Positions 18,171 through 28,804 of a stretch of DNA of 64,000 bases are shown here, in pieces (the first letter of the stretch is position 1; each line of letters begins with the position of its first letter). A program made the position numbers and the translations under genes. The notes beneath the pieces are model-generated. The model was given only the letters and a program-made list of their open reading frames with translations. It had not been told where the DNA came from and made no database searches. The stretch spans positions 303,687-367,686 of the forward strand of contig JAUHYD010000002.1 of assembly GCA_030426665.1 (NCBI GenBank), written 5' to 3'. Origin of the DNA: Bacteroidia bacterium. Lineage in GTDB: Bacteria > Bacteroidota > Bacteroidia > Chitinophagales > Chitinophagaceae.

Positions 18171-19760
18171 TTATTCTTTTCTTTCCAATTGCTCTAGTTC
18201 ATCTTTTTGCCTTTCAGGCGTTATCCGGTAGGAGTCCTGGAACCCTAATAACTTCATATTAATATTCTTCTCTGCAGCGCTGGTGTTATAAAACTCCTTT
18301 ATTACATCAAGGACATCGAAATCAATATACTGTGAGTGGCTTGCGTCTATAACCACACTACTGTTTTCAGGTAGCGAATGCAGTTTCTTTTTGATGGTTG
18401 CTTTGTTCAGAAACGACACTTCCTGAGCGAGTGTAATCTTTATGTCTTCCTCGTCATGCCCTACTTTGTCCTGTGTGAAATAAGAAAACTTAGCGTTTTG
18501 CCGTAAAATAAAAATGATGCTTATCACCAATCCTATACCTACCCCTTTTAGCAAGTCCAGCCCCACAACTCCAATTGTTGTGGCTACGAAAGGAATGAAT
18601 TGCGTATAGCCACCCTTCCACATGTGTACAAAAAAGGATGGTTTGCAAAGTCTGTAGCCCGTGTATAGGAGGATGCCTGCGAGCGCTGCTTTAGGTATCA
18701 GGTTTAGTATTGTAGGGATAGATGCAACACACAGTAACAACAAGATACCATGGATAATAGCAGAGGCCTTTGACTTAGCACCAGCGTTGACATTTGCCGA
18801 AGAGCGTACAATTACTGATGTTATCGGCAATCCACCAATTAATCCGCTTACCATGTTCCCAATACCCTGAGCCCGAAGTTCCTTGTTAGGAGATGTATAT
18901 CTTTTCATCGGGTCAAGCTTGTCGGTAGCTTCTATACAAAGCAAGGTTTCAATAGAGGCAACTATTGCAATAACTACACCGGTTTCCCATACCTTGTACA
19001 TACCAAACCCGTTAATATCGGGGAGCGTAAACTGATGGATAAATTCAGAGGCACTTGCAGCTATCGGTAGCTTCACGAGGTGAGCACTGTCCAAATATAG
19101 AGCCGGGTTTACGTGCTGGTACAGGTAATTGACAATTACGCCTATCACTACCACAACAACACCAGAGGGAATGAACTTAATTTTCTTAAATGCCTTCGTT
19201 TGCCACAATATCAATATCGCCAAACTGACCATCGCGATTATTAACGCCCCAATTTGAATGTGATGGGTCGCATTGTTTATGGTAGCAATCTTAAAGCCAT
19301 CTTCAGCATCAGCCATCACCGCGGAAGCATTTTTTGCATAGCCTACCGCGTCAGGAATTTGCTTGATGATAATAGTAAGTCCGATACCTGCAAGCATACC
19401 TTCAATAACACTCGATGGAATAAAGTTTGCAATTCCACCTGCTTTAAGGAAGCCTAATAGCAGTTGTACAGCTCCCGCAATTATTACGCAACAAAGGAAA
19501 ATGTCAAACTCCTTCAGCTGGATGAGTGCGACAATTACAATCGCGGTTAATCCGGCAGCCGGCCCGGATACACTTAGTTGCGATCCGCTAAGTGAGGCGA
19601 CGACAATACCGCCGATGATGCCTGCGACAAGACCTGAAAAGAGCGGCGCATGCGATGCCTGTGCAATGCCTAAACACAGAGGCAGGGCAATTAAGAATAC
19701 TATAATACCGGAAACGATATCTTTTTTAAAGAAATCGAATGAATAAGAACTTGGTTTCAT
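18171..19760 (-). CDS. SulP family anion transporter with STAS domain
   Basis: A 529-residue inner-membrane protein. The first 430 residues are strongly hydrophobic with repeated Gly-rich helices (GIIVFLIALPLCLGIAQASH, SVSGPAAGLTAI, IGNMVSGLIGGLPITSV), and the last 90 form a STAS domain with SSVVIDASHSQYIDFDVLD. SulP proteins move sulfate, bicarbonate or other anions. The adjacent carbonic anhydrase favours bicarbonate (inference). A small secreted-protein gene lies upstream on the same strand. Confidence 0.93.
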   Translation of the reverse strand: MKPSSYSFDFFKKDIVSGIIVFLIALPLCLGIAQASHAPLFSGLVAGIIGGIVVASLSGSQLSVSGPAAGLTAIVIVALIQLKEFDIFLCCVIIAGAVQLLLGFLKAGGIANFIPSSVIEGMLAGIGLTIIIKQIPDAVGYAKNASAVMADAEDGFKIATINNATHHIQIGALIIAMVSLAILILWQTKAFKKIKFIPSGVVVVVIGVIVNYLYQHVNPALYLDSAHLVKLPIAASASEFIHQFTLPDINGFGMYKVWETGVVIAIVASIETLLCIEATDKLDPMKRYTSPNKELRAQGIGNMVSGLIGGLPITSVIVRSSANVNAGAKSKASAIIHGILLLLCVASIPTILNLIPKAALAGILLYTGYRLCKPSFFVHMWKGGYTQFIPFVATTIGVVGLDLLKGVGIGLVISIIFILRQNAKFSYFTQDKVGHDEEDIKITLAQEVSFLNKATIKKKLHSLPENSSVVIDASHSQYIDFDVLDVIKEFYNTSAAEKNINMKLLGFQDSYRITPERQKDELEQLERKE

Positions 19761-19899
19761 TGAATATGAAATGCACAGTTACCACAGGCGAATGCCTGAA
19801 ATAATTGCTGTATTAAAACTGAATTAGAAAAGAATAAGAAACAAATAAAAACCCGAAGAGGGTCTAAGGGTCCTGTACCAGGTTAAAACAAGAAAATAG

Positions 19900-20181
19900 T
19901 TAACAATTTGGAGGAGGGCAGAGTATATCCCGGATATGATTGTCGGGTAACGATTCGTCATCCGAGAAGTTAAAAGGAGGATGTGAATTCGTTTCAAGTA
20001 ATGACGAGAAATAAAGACTGTCCAAATATATGTATTCGGAATCGCTATAGTCTTCATCTGCGCAGTCGTCCTTAACTTCTTCAGACTGTTGTCCTTTTAC
20101 CAATGACTTCCCTATTGCCTTTGCGGGCAAAAACTGAATAGAAAAAATCAGAATAAAAATAAAAGCAACAACTCTGCGCAT
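19900..20181 (-). CDS. small exported hypothetical protein
   Basis: A 93-residue frame I do not recognise. It starts MRRVVAFIFILIFSIQFLPAKA, a convincing signal peptide, followed by a very acidic segment (EEVKDDCADEDYSDSEYIYLD) and a Cys-containing end (DILCPPPNC). Two Cys residues in the mature part could pair. It is 139 bp upstream of the SulP gene on the same strand. It may be co-transcribed, but no ribosome-site evidence settles this. Confidence 0.55.
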   Translation of the reverse strand: MRRVVAFIFILIFSIQFLPAKAIGKSLVKGQQSEEVKDDCADEDYSDSEYIYLDSLYFSSLLETNSHPPFNFSDDESLPDNHIRDILCPPPNC

Positions 20182-20296
20182 GCCCTACAAAGAAACAAAA
20201 AAATATATCAACCTGTTTGCCGCTCTAAATAATATACTGTTAAATACCATCGCCCGAATACGCGCAATGAAAATGTGCTTTGTTGCCTAAATCAGG

Positions 20297-20304
20297 TAAT
20301 TTTG
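20297..20304 (+). promoter_or_regulatory. Bacteroidota -7 promoter box (TAATTTTG) for recR
   Basis: Exact TAnnTTTG match 32 nt upstream of ATG 20337. It lies within the longer open frame and so supports the shorter recR start. Confidence 0.55.
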
Positions 20305-20336
20305 CAATCTCTCTGAATCAATACGGTAACAATAGC

Positions 20337-20963
20337 ATGATATTTTCGTCAAAACTTATAGAAGAGGCAGTACAGGAATTTTCCCGACTTCCGGGAATTG
20401 GAAAGAAAACAGCACTAAGATTAGTCTTGCAACTTTTGAAGACTGACAAGGAGGATGTTGACGCATTTACGGGTGCCGTTTCCAGAATGAGGCATGAAAT
20501 TGAGTTTTGCGAGGAGTGTCACAACGTCTCTGATGGGCCAAAGTGTGTCATTTGTGCAAACCCGGGAAGAAACAGAAGTCAGGTATGTGTTGTCGAGACA
20601 TTGCGCGATGTAATTGCAATTGAGAGTACGCAACAATATAGTGGTTTGTATCATATATTGGGCGGTATACTTTCTCCGTTAGATGGGATAGGACCTGACC
20701 AACTGAACATATCCTCTCTTTGTAAAAGGGTTAAGGAAAATGGGGTTACAGAGCTGATTATGGCTTTAAGTCCCACCATTGAAGGGGATACTACCGTGTA
20801 TTATATAGCCAAGCAACTAACCGGTACAGACGTAAATATTACCACTATTGCTCGTGGTATAGCTTTCGGTGGGGAATTGGAGTATGCAGATGAAATGACA
20901 CTTGCTCGCTCTATTGCCAAACGTCTGCCGATAGATAACTATGTGACGATGCAGGGTAAGTAA
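20337..20963 (+). CDS. recR: recombination protein RecR
   Basis: From ATG 20337 the product is 208 residues. It has the N-terminal helix-hairpin-helix (LPGIGKKTALRL), a four-Cys zinc motif (Cys58, 61, 70 and 73) and a Toprim domain (VCVVETLRDVIAIE). RecR works with RecF or RecO to load RecA on gapped DNA. The upstream extension to 20280 is rejected because a promoter box lies within it. It is convergent with the FAD oxidoreductase, 8 nt apart. Confidence 0.95.
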   Translation: MIFSSKLIEEAVQEFSRLPGIGKKTALRLVLQLLKTDKEDVDAFTGAVSRMRHEIEFCEECHNVSDGPKCVICANPGRNRSQVCVVETLRDVIAIESTQQYSGLYHILGGILSPLDGIGPDQLNISSLCKRVKENGVTELIMALSPTIEGDTTVYYIAKQLTGTDVNITTIARGIAFGGELEYADEMTLARSIAKRLPIDNYVTMQGK

Positions 20964-20971
20964 ACCACAAC

Positions 20972-22030
20972 TTACCGACTCAGTATTTTGGAATATCGTT
21001 TTATATCCACATCAGGCATAAGCGGTTTGCCATTGACAAGGTTTTCCGAAAACTGCCGAGCAAAATAAGGTGCAAGTGAGCACCCCTTGCCACCCATTCC
21101 GTTGAATATGCCGACCGATTGGTGTATCGGGTGAAAGCCGATAAACGGTTTTCTGTCAAAGTTGGCGGGTCGCAGCGCAGTTATGTGTTCAACAATAGTG
21201 TAGGGTAGCTTTAGCCAAAAATCGAGTTGCTGTTCTATCCTGTTTCTGAACTCAGAGGTAGGGTCTGTTGTTGTGTACTTCCAATCGTGCGATGCCCCCA
21301 CCCAAAACAGATCGTCTTTCCACGGCACAATACTTATGTTCTGCTTATATATGTTGTTGCGCGGGAGGTCAGGAATAGCAACAATCAGTGCTTCCCCTTT
21401 ATCCTTCGACCAGGGCAGCAGTTCAAAGTAAGGGTTGGTTGCCGCGTTCGCTCCGTCACAAAACAATATTTTGTCTGCCGTTATATTGTTCCATACAACA
21501 GCCTCATTTGTAACAGTGCAATCACTCAATGAAAAGTGTTCATTTGTCAGGTTGTTATTGGCGGTCAGATATTGCCCCCATGATTTTATTAGTTTCCGCA
21601 GGTCAACCAGCAAACAATCGTTGATACTGCCAATACCATAGTTGAACCGAAAATAAGCCTGCCATTGCTCTTCTTTATCACTAACGCTGAGATATTGCCC
21701 GTCCGCTGTCGCTTTTTCATTGAATGTGGTCCGTGTTTCCATTGTCGGGTGGAAGTCAAGTATGGAACACTCTTGCATTAAGGATGTTTGTAACTCCTGC
21801 CCGATGGTAGCATATTCATTTTGTGCAAACGGTAGCAAAGTGTCTATCAGCCATGTTTGTACCAAGCGTTTTCCGGTTACCGGGTTGATGATGCCCCCGG
21901 CTACTCTGCCAGCAGCGGTCGGATTACGGTTGTCTATGACAAATACCGATTTGCCTGCCTGCACCAGCTTGCGGGACAGCAACGTGCCACATAGCCCCTG
22001 ACCGACAATTATGTAGTCAACCTTCATCAT
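20972..22030 (-). CDS. FAD-dependent oxidoreductase (DAO family)
   Basis: A 352-residue protein with an N-terminal dinucleotide-binding motif (IIVGQGLCGTLLSRKL) and a C-terminal DAO-type FAD closure (ALRPANFDRKPFIGFHP, NGMGGKGCSLAPYFA). Proteins of this kind oxidise amino acids or similar amines, and the substrate is unknown here. GQGLCG replaces the usual GxGxxG, giving G-x-G-x-x-G intact. It begins with ATGATG overlapping the stop codon of dapF (TAATG), so the two are translationally coupled. Confidence 0.86.
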   Translation of the reverse strand: MMKVDYIIVGQGLCGTLLSRKLVQAGKSVFVIDNRNPTAAGRVAGGIINPVTGKRLVQTWLIDTLLPFAQNEYATIGQELQTSLMQECSILDFHPTMETRTTFNEKATADGQYLSVSDKEEQWQAYFRFNYGIGSINDCLLVDLRKLIKSWGQYLTANNNLTNEHFSLSDCTVTNEAVVWNNITADKILFCDGANAATNPYFELLPWSKDKGEALIVAIPDLPRNNIYKQNISIVPWKDDLFWVGASHDWKYTTTDPTSEFRNRIEQQLDFWLKLPYTIVEHITALRPANFDRKPFIGFHPIHQSVGIFNGMGGKGCSLAPYFARQFSENLVNGKPLMPDVDIKRYSKILSR

Positions 22031-22797
22031 TACATTTCGCCTTGAAAAACAAAAACGGCAGGTCCGGTAAGCACAACGTTTCTGGCTGTGGTAGGCGTGT
22101 CTTTTTCAAAGGAGACAGTTAGTACACCACCCGGAGTATCTATTTGAGTAGTAAACGTTCCCAGCGTATGGCAAGAGGCAGCTATCGCCGCCGCCGTCAC
22201 ACCGGTGCCGCAGCTCATAGTTTCGTCTTCCACGCCACGCTCATAAGTGCGTACAGAAAGCTCTTTTTCATTCTTAAACTGCGTAAAGTTCACATTGATT
22301 CCCTCTTGCCTGAATTCTTCGCCATTTCTGAGCTTCCTTCCTTCAGTCGCCACATCAATAGGTGATACATCATTCACCCAGGCTACATAGTGCGGCGAGC
22401 CGGTATCTAATAATGTATATCCTTCTCTGATGTCCATGCTGCTTACGTCTTGCATTTGCAAACTCACATTGCCATCGGGTAGGATAGCGGCAGTGTGCGC
22501 ACCGTCTATTGCTATAAAGGAAGTGGTGTCGGTAATAATACCCATCTGGTGGGCAAACGCCACGATGCACCTGCCACCGTTGCCGCACATGGTACTTTCT
22601 CCACCGTCAGAATTATAATACACCATCCTGAAATCATACCCCTCAGCATTTTCCAGCAGCATCAGTCCGTCAGCACCTATCCCGAACCGCCTGTGACACA
22701 TGGCCGCAACCTGTTCTTTGCTTAGCTGGTAGTCTGTCACACGGTTATCTATCAGTATAAAGTCATTCCCGGTGCCATGATATTTATAAAAAGTCAT
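22030..22797 (-). CDS. dapF: diaminopimelate epimerase
   Basis: A 255-residue enzyme converting LL- to meso-diaminopimelate for lysine and peptidoglycan synthesis. It starts MTFYKYHGTGNDF. The two catalytic cysteines are Cys71 (MCGNGGR) and Cys196 (MSCGTG). It is the first gene of a two-gene unit with the FAD oxidoreductase. The upstream TAACTTTA is one base from the -7 consensus. Confidence 0.96.
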   Translation of the reverse strand: MTFYKYHGTGNDFILIDNRVTDYQLSKEQVAAMCHRRFGIGADGLMLLENAEGYDFRMVYYNSDGGESTMCGNGGRCIVAFAHQMGIITDTTSFIAIDGAHTAAILPDGNVSLQMQDVSSMDIREGYTLLDTGSPHYVAWVNDVSPIDVATEGRKLRNGEEFRQEGINVNFTQFKNEKELSVRTYERGVEDETMSCGTGVTAAAIAASCHTLGTFTTQIDTPGGVLTVSFEKDTPTTARNVVLTGPAVFVFQGEM

Positions 22798-22938
22798 TTG
22801 TTTGTTTAGCGTTAAGGTGTAAAGTTACTTATTTCGAGGGAGCGCAGATATCCTTACCCCCCTTTGCCACTGGATGATTTGTCGTCAACATGCAAAGTAA
22901 GTAATAAGACTTTGTCAATTTTGCATGCATGTGCGAAC

Positions 22939-25900
22939 CTACTCATACACCAGCTTAAACGTATGCCTGTATCCGTCAATGATTATCCGCACTAAGTACA
23001 TCCCCGCCGGTACGTTGTCGGTGTGTAGCGTAGTGGAGTTGTTCCATTGGGTTGCCGGGGTTGTGGATTGATAGAGGGTTCTGCCGGCAAGGTCTATTAC
23101 GTTCAGCTTCATTTCCGTTCCTTGTTCTGCATTCCAGAGAATAGTAAATTCATTGTTAGATACCGGATTGGGGTAGATGTTCGTTGCAGCACCACCATTA
23201 ACCCAGATAACAGTACGTATCGGTAGTGCTATTTCGCTTTTGTCATTCAGTACGGCAGTAAGTCGGTAGTGCAGCCGTGTGCCGGTGCTGATGCTGCCCG
23301 GAACATCGGTATAATAATACGCCTGCCCATACCTGTTTGCCGCTATACGGTTGTCCATCAGTTGAAAACTGCCATTATCTATTGCCCGTTCCAGAACATA
23401 ATGGTCTGTCATGCCATCTATGTAAGATGTCCAGTCTACCATTATGAGATTACTTGTTACCATGGATGCGTTAAACTGTACCAGATTTTCGGGAACTGCG
23501 TCTGCACTCACTTTTCGGACAGGCGAATAGTAATAGGTGTCACTGCCTGTAAGTGTCCACTTTAGTCGGTAGTAGACAACCGGAGTAGCTGTAAAATCAA
23601 CAGGTTCTGAATATTTGTATGTTCCCGGTATACTGTGCGTGGCATCTATTTGCGTGACAGCCACAAAAGCTGCGTTGTCATAGGAGCGTTCTAAGGTGTA
23701 GCTCGCGACCGCAGTGTCTATCAGCGAGTGCCAGAATGTTGTGGCTTTATCGCCGCTTCTGAACGCAAGGAAGTTGAGGTAATCTACACCAGCTGCCATG
23801 CTGTGGGTAGGTCCACCGTTATTGAACCAAAACTCTCCTAAGCGCGATGTATGAATATCTGCCCGGTATCCGTCAAAGTAGGGCACCCACTGCACTTGTG
23901 TGGAAGGGGTAAATGTGAACTCCCCTCCGGTATCGTCGGTTAGTGTGTTGTTTTCCGCTTTAGGATTATTGTCATTATAATAACTTGTCACGCCAAGCGA
24001 GTAGGCATCTTTTACAGGAGTGCACGATGCGCAATTGGTATCATTTACAGAAGCCAGTAGGTCTGCTTCCGGTAAGAACAGACTAAGAAAGATGTCATCT
24101 GCATTGTTTTCCGATTGTATGACATAATTACGGGGCAGGGTATATTGCGTACGGCTCGGGTTGCTGATTGTCTCTTGTGCGTATAAAGTAGCCGTTGTAC
24201 TGCCAATAGATTGTGAGGGCTGTATAACTGTCATCACTCCTGCAGATGTTAGATAGTTATTTTGTTGGCCGGTTGCCGGGTCTTCAGTGATAACAATACT
24301 TTCCTTTGCAGGTAGTATCGGATGTTTGTAGTCAAAGATGTGAATATCATCCACTGCAATACCCTCCATTGTTACAGCCGGGTCAGAGAATAGCGCTAAG
24401 CGAAGGTGCAATACTTCGCCCGATGGTGGCTTGGGTAAGCGTATAGATGATACATGCCACCGAGAGAATCCGGCTCTGTTCCAGATATTGAAGGTAGAGT
24501 CATACCAGTTAAAGCCTGCTCCCGATGTGCCCAGTTTGCTCCAATCTTTACCGTCAAAGGAATATTCCATATAGGCGCCGTCGCACAATGTACCGCCACA
24601 GTTCTCTATGTCCTCAGCCATACTGAAACTGAGCATAGGGTCGTTAAGTCCGGAGATGTCATAGCAAGGTGTGTACAGATAAGACTTCTCGAGATTGTTG
24701 TAGATGCCGGATAGATTGCTTTTCCATGCTTTTGTTCCGCTTGCGGCTTTATTGATTTTAACGGAGTTGGGTGTGCCATATTCCCATGAACTTAAATATC
24801 CATCGGCATAGAACCCGCCGTCACCGCCTTCAAAGTTTTCGAGATAGGGGAATTGAGTGATTATTTTGCTATTCAGGAAGTTATAGCCTAGCAAGCTATC
24901 ATTATCCGGATAGGTATCGCCGGTAGATTGTAGCCAGACATTTAATTTGTGTTTGCTGCCTGCCGCTATATTCAGCTCCTGCGGGAAAGTATAGTTTACA
25001 GATCCCTTTGCGGGAATCGCCGTTATTGACCCTGAATATACAGTGCCTGAGTCGAGGGCGTAAAATATTTGTATGTCGTGCAGCTCAGTATTTACGCCAT
25101 TTTTTACTTCCACCGTCAATGGCACAAATGCGGGTAGCCCACAGTTGTTGGGTTGAGGTGATACAATGCTCGCAATCATGGCGTCATTGGTTACGGTATA
25201 CATCTTGAAGTTATCAAAGGTAATTCCGGTGCCGTAATTGTAGGTTGCAATCAGCGAAGAATCGTTTTGTCCAAATGAGATTTGGGTACTTGTTGAGAAG
25301 TTGCTCCCACTATTTCTGACCAGGTCGGTAAGCGAAATTGATTTGGCACTTTGTATTACACCCGGATATACATCAAAGTTGTAGTTGTAGAAGGGCATCC
25401 AGCCATTCGTGTCAACGCCTCTTGCCGAAACAATGTTTCCATCATAGTTAAATGGCTTGCCATGAATAAGGTAGTCGAAATCGACTCTTACTTCATGGGA
25501 AGCAGTATCATAGCCGGACAGATTAAATGTGCCGGTAAAGCGGTTGCGACTTCCTTCGTGCATCGCCTGTTTTTGGTCCAGGCTTATAGAGCGGTTACCG
25601 CCAATAGTTATGTTGTCATACACGAATGAGCGCAATCTACCTGAGTCGTCATTGCTGTTGAAGTCCCAGTAATGGTTCGGTGAAATATCAAACGAATCGT
25701 GTGTTACACTGAATACTGGCAGTGATTCGAAATCGTCCGTTAACGGCGATGTCAGGTCAATAGGGTCATTAGGGATACATTTTAACGTATAGACGAGGGT
25801 GTCGTTTGTGGGTTCTGGGTCGGGTAGTGCGGTGTTAGTTATTGCTAATTGAAGCTGATAGTTGCCCGGCGTGCCGAACGAGAAACCCGGTATCGAGAGG

Positions 25901-28578
25901 TTGATGCTGCTGTTTGCCGGAATTGTATATCCGGGGCTTATCAGGGTTTGCCATGGCGCCCCGTTTACTCTGTATGATATGGTATAACTGCCACAGGCGG
26001 TTGTATATAGGTTTCTTAATCGTACCGATGCGGTTGTGGTAACTCCCTGTGCCGTAGAAGTAAGAAGTCGCCCGTCGGTGGGGTAGTCAACGCTTTCGAT
26101 GGTTAGGTCACCAACAGAAGCCGGATTGCTGCAATCGCCGCTATTGGCGACGGTAGATATTGCGAGGCTGCGATAGCCCGGTAGTCCGTCCAGAATCGGC
26201 TGTACCGCTACTATCGATGTTTCCTGTAGCGACATGCCCGAAAAGGAATAGGTTGTGTCGGTAGTGGTATCAATCACTTTCATGTGAGCACCAACCTTTT
26301 TGAGCATCAGGTATTCCGATGCATTTGCGACAGGTGACCAATGTATATTCACATATCCGGGACATTGTGAATCAGAAAGCGCCGCAACGGGTTGTTGGTT
26401 AATTACAAATCTTTCTGATATTGCAACCTGAGGCGTGCCGTTTCTACGTAGTCGGATGCGACAATTACCCGAATTAATACTTGTTGGCATTACACCAAAG
26501 TAGTGTGCCGATGCAGGGGTGTTATTAGATAGCGGAATCCACACGCCACCATTGTCAAGAGATAGGTCTATACTGAAGGTATTGCCGTCCGGTATTGCAT
26601 TCCAGAACACACGAAGCGAGTCGCTGTTCGGAAGCTGCACCCCACTATACGGGAAGGTAAGCGATACGCTTTTGGGTTGCATATCATAAGCAATCACAAA
26701 ATGTTGTGGCCCTTCCGGTACATTGTACCCCGATACCTTAATAGTATAGGTGCCCGGAGTGGGGTTGTTTATTGTTACCTGCTCTACGTTATTCAGGTGG
26801 TCAGGTTTTTCTACCGCAGTATCCTGAATGTTAGCAACTGTTTTGTCTAAGCCTAATGGTAGGTGTGTTATTGAGGTTGGTGTGGTTACTGTAAGGTCAA
26901 GGTCGTTAATCAGCTGGGTTGCAGATGACGGGCTTGCCGGAATGTCGTGCCAGCATAGCATAACTTTAGCTTGTGCCATGCTGGCCGGAATTGTAAATGT
27001 AAAAGTCTTTCCTGTTCCGGTACTAACGCTACCTGTGTCGTAACGGTTACTATCAAGAATCGTCAGCGAACGACCAATATCCATCATGCCAAAACCGTAG
27101 CTGTAATCAGGTCCCGGGTTCCCGAGATCCATTGCGCCATTTAGTAATATTGTTTTCAGTATGTCTCCGCGTGGCTGCGTGTTGCCATGGAGTTGTTTGT
27201 ATCGTTGCGTAAGTATCGTTAGTCCGCTCACTACTTGCGGCGATGCCATGCTGGTACCTCCGGCCCATCCGTAGGTGTCATTTCGCAAGCCGGAGTATAC
27301 ACTTGCGCCTACAGCAACAATTTCCGGTTTCATTCTGCCATCTCTTGTCGGTCCCCGGGATTGGTCCCAGGCTTGTTCTAAGTTGTGTGTTACACTGCCT
27401 ACAACAATGTTGTTTTTTGCAGGCTGGTAACCACCGCCCATTGTTCCATAACCCGGTGCAAATGGTGGGCAGGTAAGCTCTCCGTCATTTCCGGCGGCAA
27501 ATACGTGTTGCACCACCGGGTACTGAACGCCAAGTGTATCGAGAAATCGTGAATAGAGGTCATAGGTGCCAAAATAATCGCAGTCGTTTTCTGTAACCGT
27601 ATAGGAGTTATTGGTAAGCGTCATATTGAAGTCCTTCAGCATGTCGCCCGTAGCAGAAAGTACAGAACTGAAAAAGAAGCTGATCATTGAAACATTGGGC
27701 GTCATACTTTGAGCTAAAGGATCCAGTATTGCGGCACCACCCGTTATGCCACCAATGTGTATGCCGTGATTGGTCAGTTGTCCGGGGTTGAAGTTGGTCG
27801 TTCTGTCTCTGGTGTCGGTATGGAATGAACCTGAAGTGTTATCTCCAATACCTATTGTAACTCCTTCTCCATTAAGTGAATAGCCTTTATAGGAAATGGG
27901 AGCTATCGCGCTGTTTCCCTTTACGGCAGGTATTGATTGTTTGTCAGTTGGTATAGCTACAGCACTCTTATTTACATACCGTATGGAATACCACTCAGCC
28001 AATTCCGTGAGCTTTGCTCTCGGGAGCGTTGCTTTATAGTAGCCGTGTTTTGCAATGCCATCAGGTGCTATGCTCCCTCCCAGAGCGGCGATAAAACTCT
28101 TGACTTCGTCCGTCGTTATATCGCCACATACCGAAAAAAGTACCTCTATGTTTTGTTTTTCATTGTTAGTTTTCCCCAGCAGTCTGACATCAACCTTCCA
28201 CTCTGGCTGCATAGTTACAATTGCACGCATCGGCACATTGGTCAGTTTTGCTGCATTTAGGGATTGGCTAATGATAGCTGTGTACGTATTGTCTGGTATG
28301 TAGTCTAGCAGCGTAACCCCATTTGCCTTCAGAATATCTCGTTGCGCCTTGTCGGGTAGTGTAGAAAACTGTATCAATACCTGCCTTGGTTTATCTGTCG
28401 CCTTTGCCGCAGCCGTGTTACTCATCCATGCCGATACGTTGGGCTCAGGTACAATGTCACCACTCTTAAGGTGAATAGTAGGTACTCGTTTGCTGTCTTG
28501 CGCAAACGAGAGAAATGTGCAAAACGTAAGTAGGCAAATTAGAATTGACAGGGAGTAGCTATGTATTCGTCTTATCAT
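22939..28578 (-). CDS. large secreted S8 subtilase with T9SS sorting domain
   Basis: A 1,879-residue secreted protease. It has a signal peptide (1-27), a propeptide-like region to about 225, and a subtilase domain with Asp246 (GIGDN), His271 (NHGIHIGG), oxyanion Asn364 (AAGNDG) and Ser443 (GTSMASP). About 1,200 residues of beta-rich, Ig- or fibronectin-like modules follow (for example PDEPTNDTLVYTLKC-type CARDB segments and jelly-roll segments with FDNFKMYTV). The last 80 residues form a type A T9SS sorting domain (NIYPNPVSNN ... GRTLYQS ... GMYLVRI). It should be exported through T9SS and either cell-attached or released. The substrate is unknown. Confidence 0.93.
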   Translation of the reverse strand: MIRRIHSYSLSILICLLTFCTFLSFAQDSKRVPTIHLKSGDIVPEPNVSAWMSNTAAAKATDKPRQVLIQFSTLPDKAQRDILKANGVTLLDYIPDNTYTAIISQSLNAAKLTNVPMRAIVTMQPEWKVDVRLLGKTNNEKQNIEVLFSVCGDITTDEVKSFIAALGGSIAPDGIAKHGYYKATLPRAKLTELAEWYSIRYVNKSAVAIPTDKQSIPAVKGNSAIAPISYKGYSLNGEGVTIGIGDNTSGSFHTDTRDRTTNFNPGQLTNHGIHIGGITGGAAILDPLAQSMTPNVSMISFFFSSVLSATGDMLKDFNMTLTNNSYTVTENDCDYFGTYDLYSRFLDTLGVQYPVVQHVFAAGNDGELTCPPFAPGYGTMGGGYQPAKNNIVVGSVTHNLEQAWDQSRGPTRDGRMKPEIVAVGASVYSGLRNDTYGWAGGTSMASPQVVSGLTILTQRYKQLHGNTQPRGDILKTILLNGAMDLGNPGPDYSYGFGMMDIGRSLTILDSNRYDTGSVSTGTGKTFTFTIPASMAQAKVMLCWHDIPASPSSATQLINDLDLTVTTPTSITHLPLGLDKTVANIQDTAVEKPDHLNNVEQVTINNPTPGTYTIKVSGYNVPEGPQHFVIAYDMQPKSVSLTFPYSGVQLPNSDSLRVFWNAIPDGNTFSIDLSLDNGGVWIPLSNNTPASAHYFGVMPTSINSGNCRIRLRRNGTPQVAISERFVINQQPVAALSDSQCPGYVNIHWSPVANASEYLMLKKVGAHMKVIDTTTDTTYSFSGMSLQETSIVAVQPILDGLPGYRSLAISTVANSGDCSNPASVGDLTIESVDYPTDGRLLTSTAQGVTTTASVRLRNLYTTACGSYTISYRVNGAPWQTLISPGYTIPANSSINLSIPGFSFGTPGNYQLQLAITNTALPDPEPTNDTLVYTLKCIPNDPIDLTSPLTDDFESLPVFSVTHDSFDISPNHYWDFNSNDDSGRLRSFVYDNITIGGNRSISLDQKQAMHEGSRNRFTGTFNLSGYDTASHEVRVDFDYLIHGKPFNYDGNIVSARGVDTNGWMPFYNYNFDVYPGVIQSAKSISLTDLVRNSGSNFSTSTQISFGQNDSSLIATYNYGTGITFDNFKMYTVTNDAMIASIVSPQPNNCGLPAFVPLTVEVKNGVNTELHDIQIFYALDSGTVYSGSITAIPAKGSVNYTFPQELNIAAGSKHKLNVWLQSTGDTYPDNDSLLGYNFLNSKIITQFPYLENFEGGDGGFYADGYLSSWEYGTPNSVKINKAASGTKAWKSNLSGIYNNLEKSYLYTPCYDISGLNDPMLSFSMAEDIENCGGTLCDGAYMEYSFDGKDWSKLGTSGAGFNWYDSTFNIWNRAGFSRWHVSSIRLPKPPSGEVLHLRLALFSDPAVTMEGIAVDDIHIFDYKHPILPAKESIVITEDPATGQQNNYLTSAGVMTVIQPSQSIGSTTATLYAQETISNPSRTQYTLPRNYVIQSENNADDIFLSLFLPEADLLASVNDTNCASCTPVKDAYSLGVTSYYNDNNPKAENNTLTDDTGGEFTFTPSTQVQWVPYFDGYRADIHTSRLGEFWFNNGGPTHSMAAGVDYLNFLAFRSGDKATTFWHSLIDTAVASYTLERSYDNAAFVAVTQIDATHSIPGTYKYSEPVDFTATPVVYYRLKWTLTGSDTYYYSPVRKVSADAVPENLVQFNASMVTSNLIMVDWTSYIDGMTDHYVLERAIDNGSFQLMDNRIAANRYGQAYYYTDVPGSISTGTRLHYRLTAVLNDKSEIALPIRTVIWVNGGAATNIYPNPVSNNEFTILWNAEQGTEMKLNVIDLAGRTLYQSTTPATQWNNSTTLHTDNVPAGMYLVRIIIDGYRHTFKLVYE

Positions 28579-28804
28579 GGTTTTTTATATAACGTGACTA
28601 TTCGGGCTATTGTTGCATAAATATCACAATTTATCAGGTATTCACACAAAAAAATTGCTGTTCGGGTTAATCTCCTGCCATTGCAGATATTGAGGTGTGT
28701 ACAATAACTATTTTAACACAGGACGCTAATGTGGTATGTTCGCGAATGAGTATCTTTAGGCAGACGCCGATGCAGGCTGAGTTATTTCAAATACATTTTA
28801 ATAT

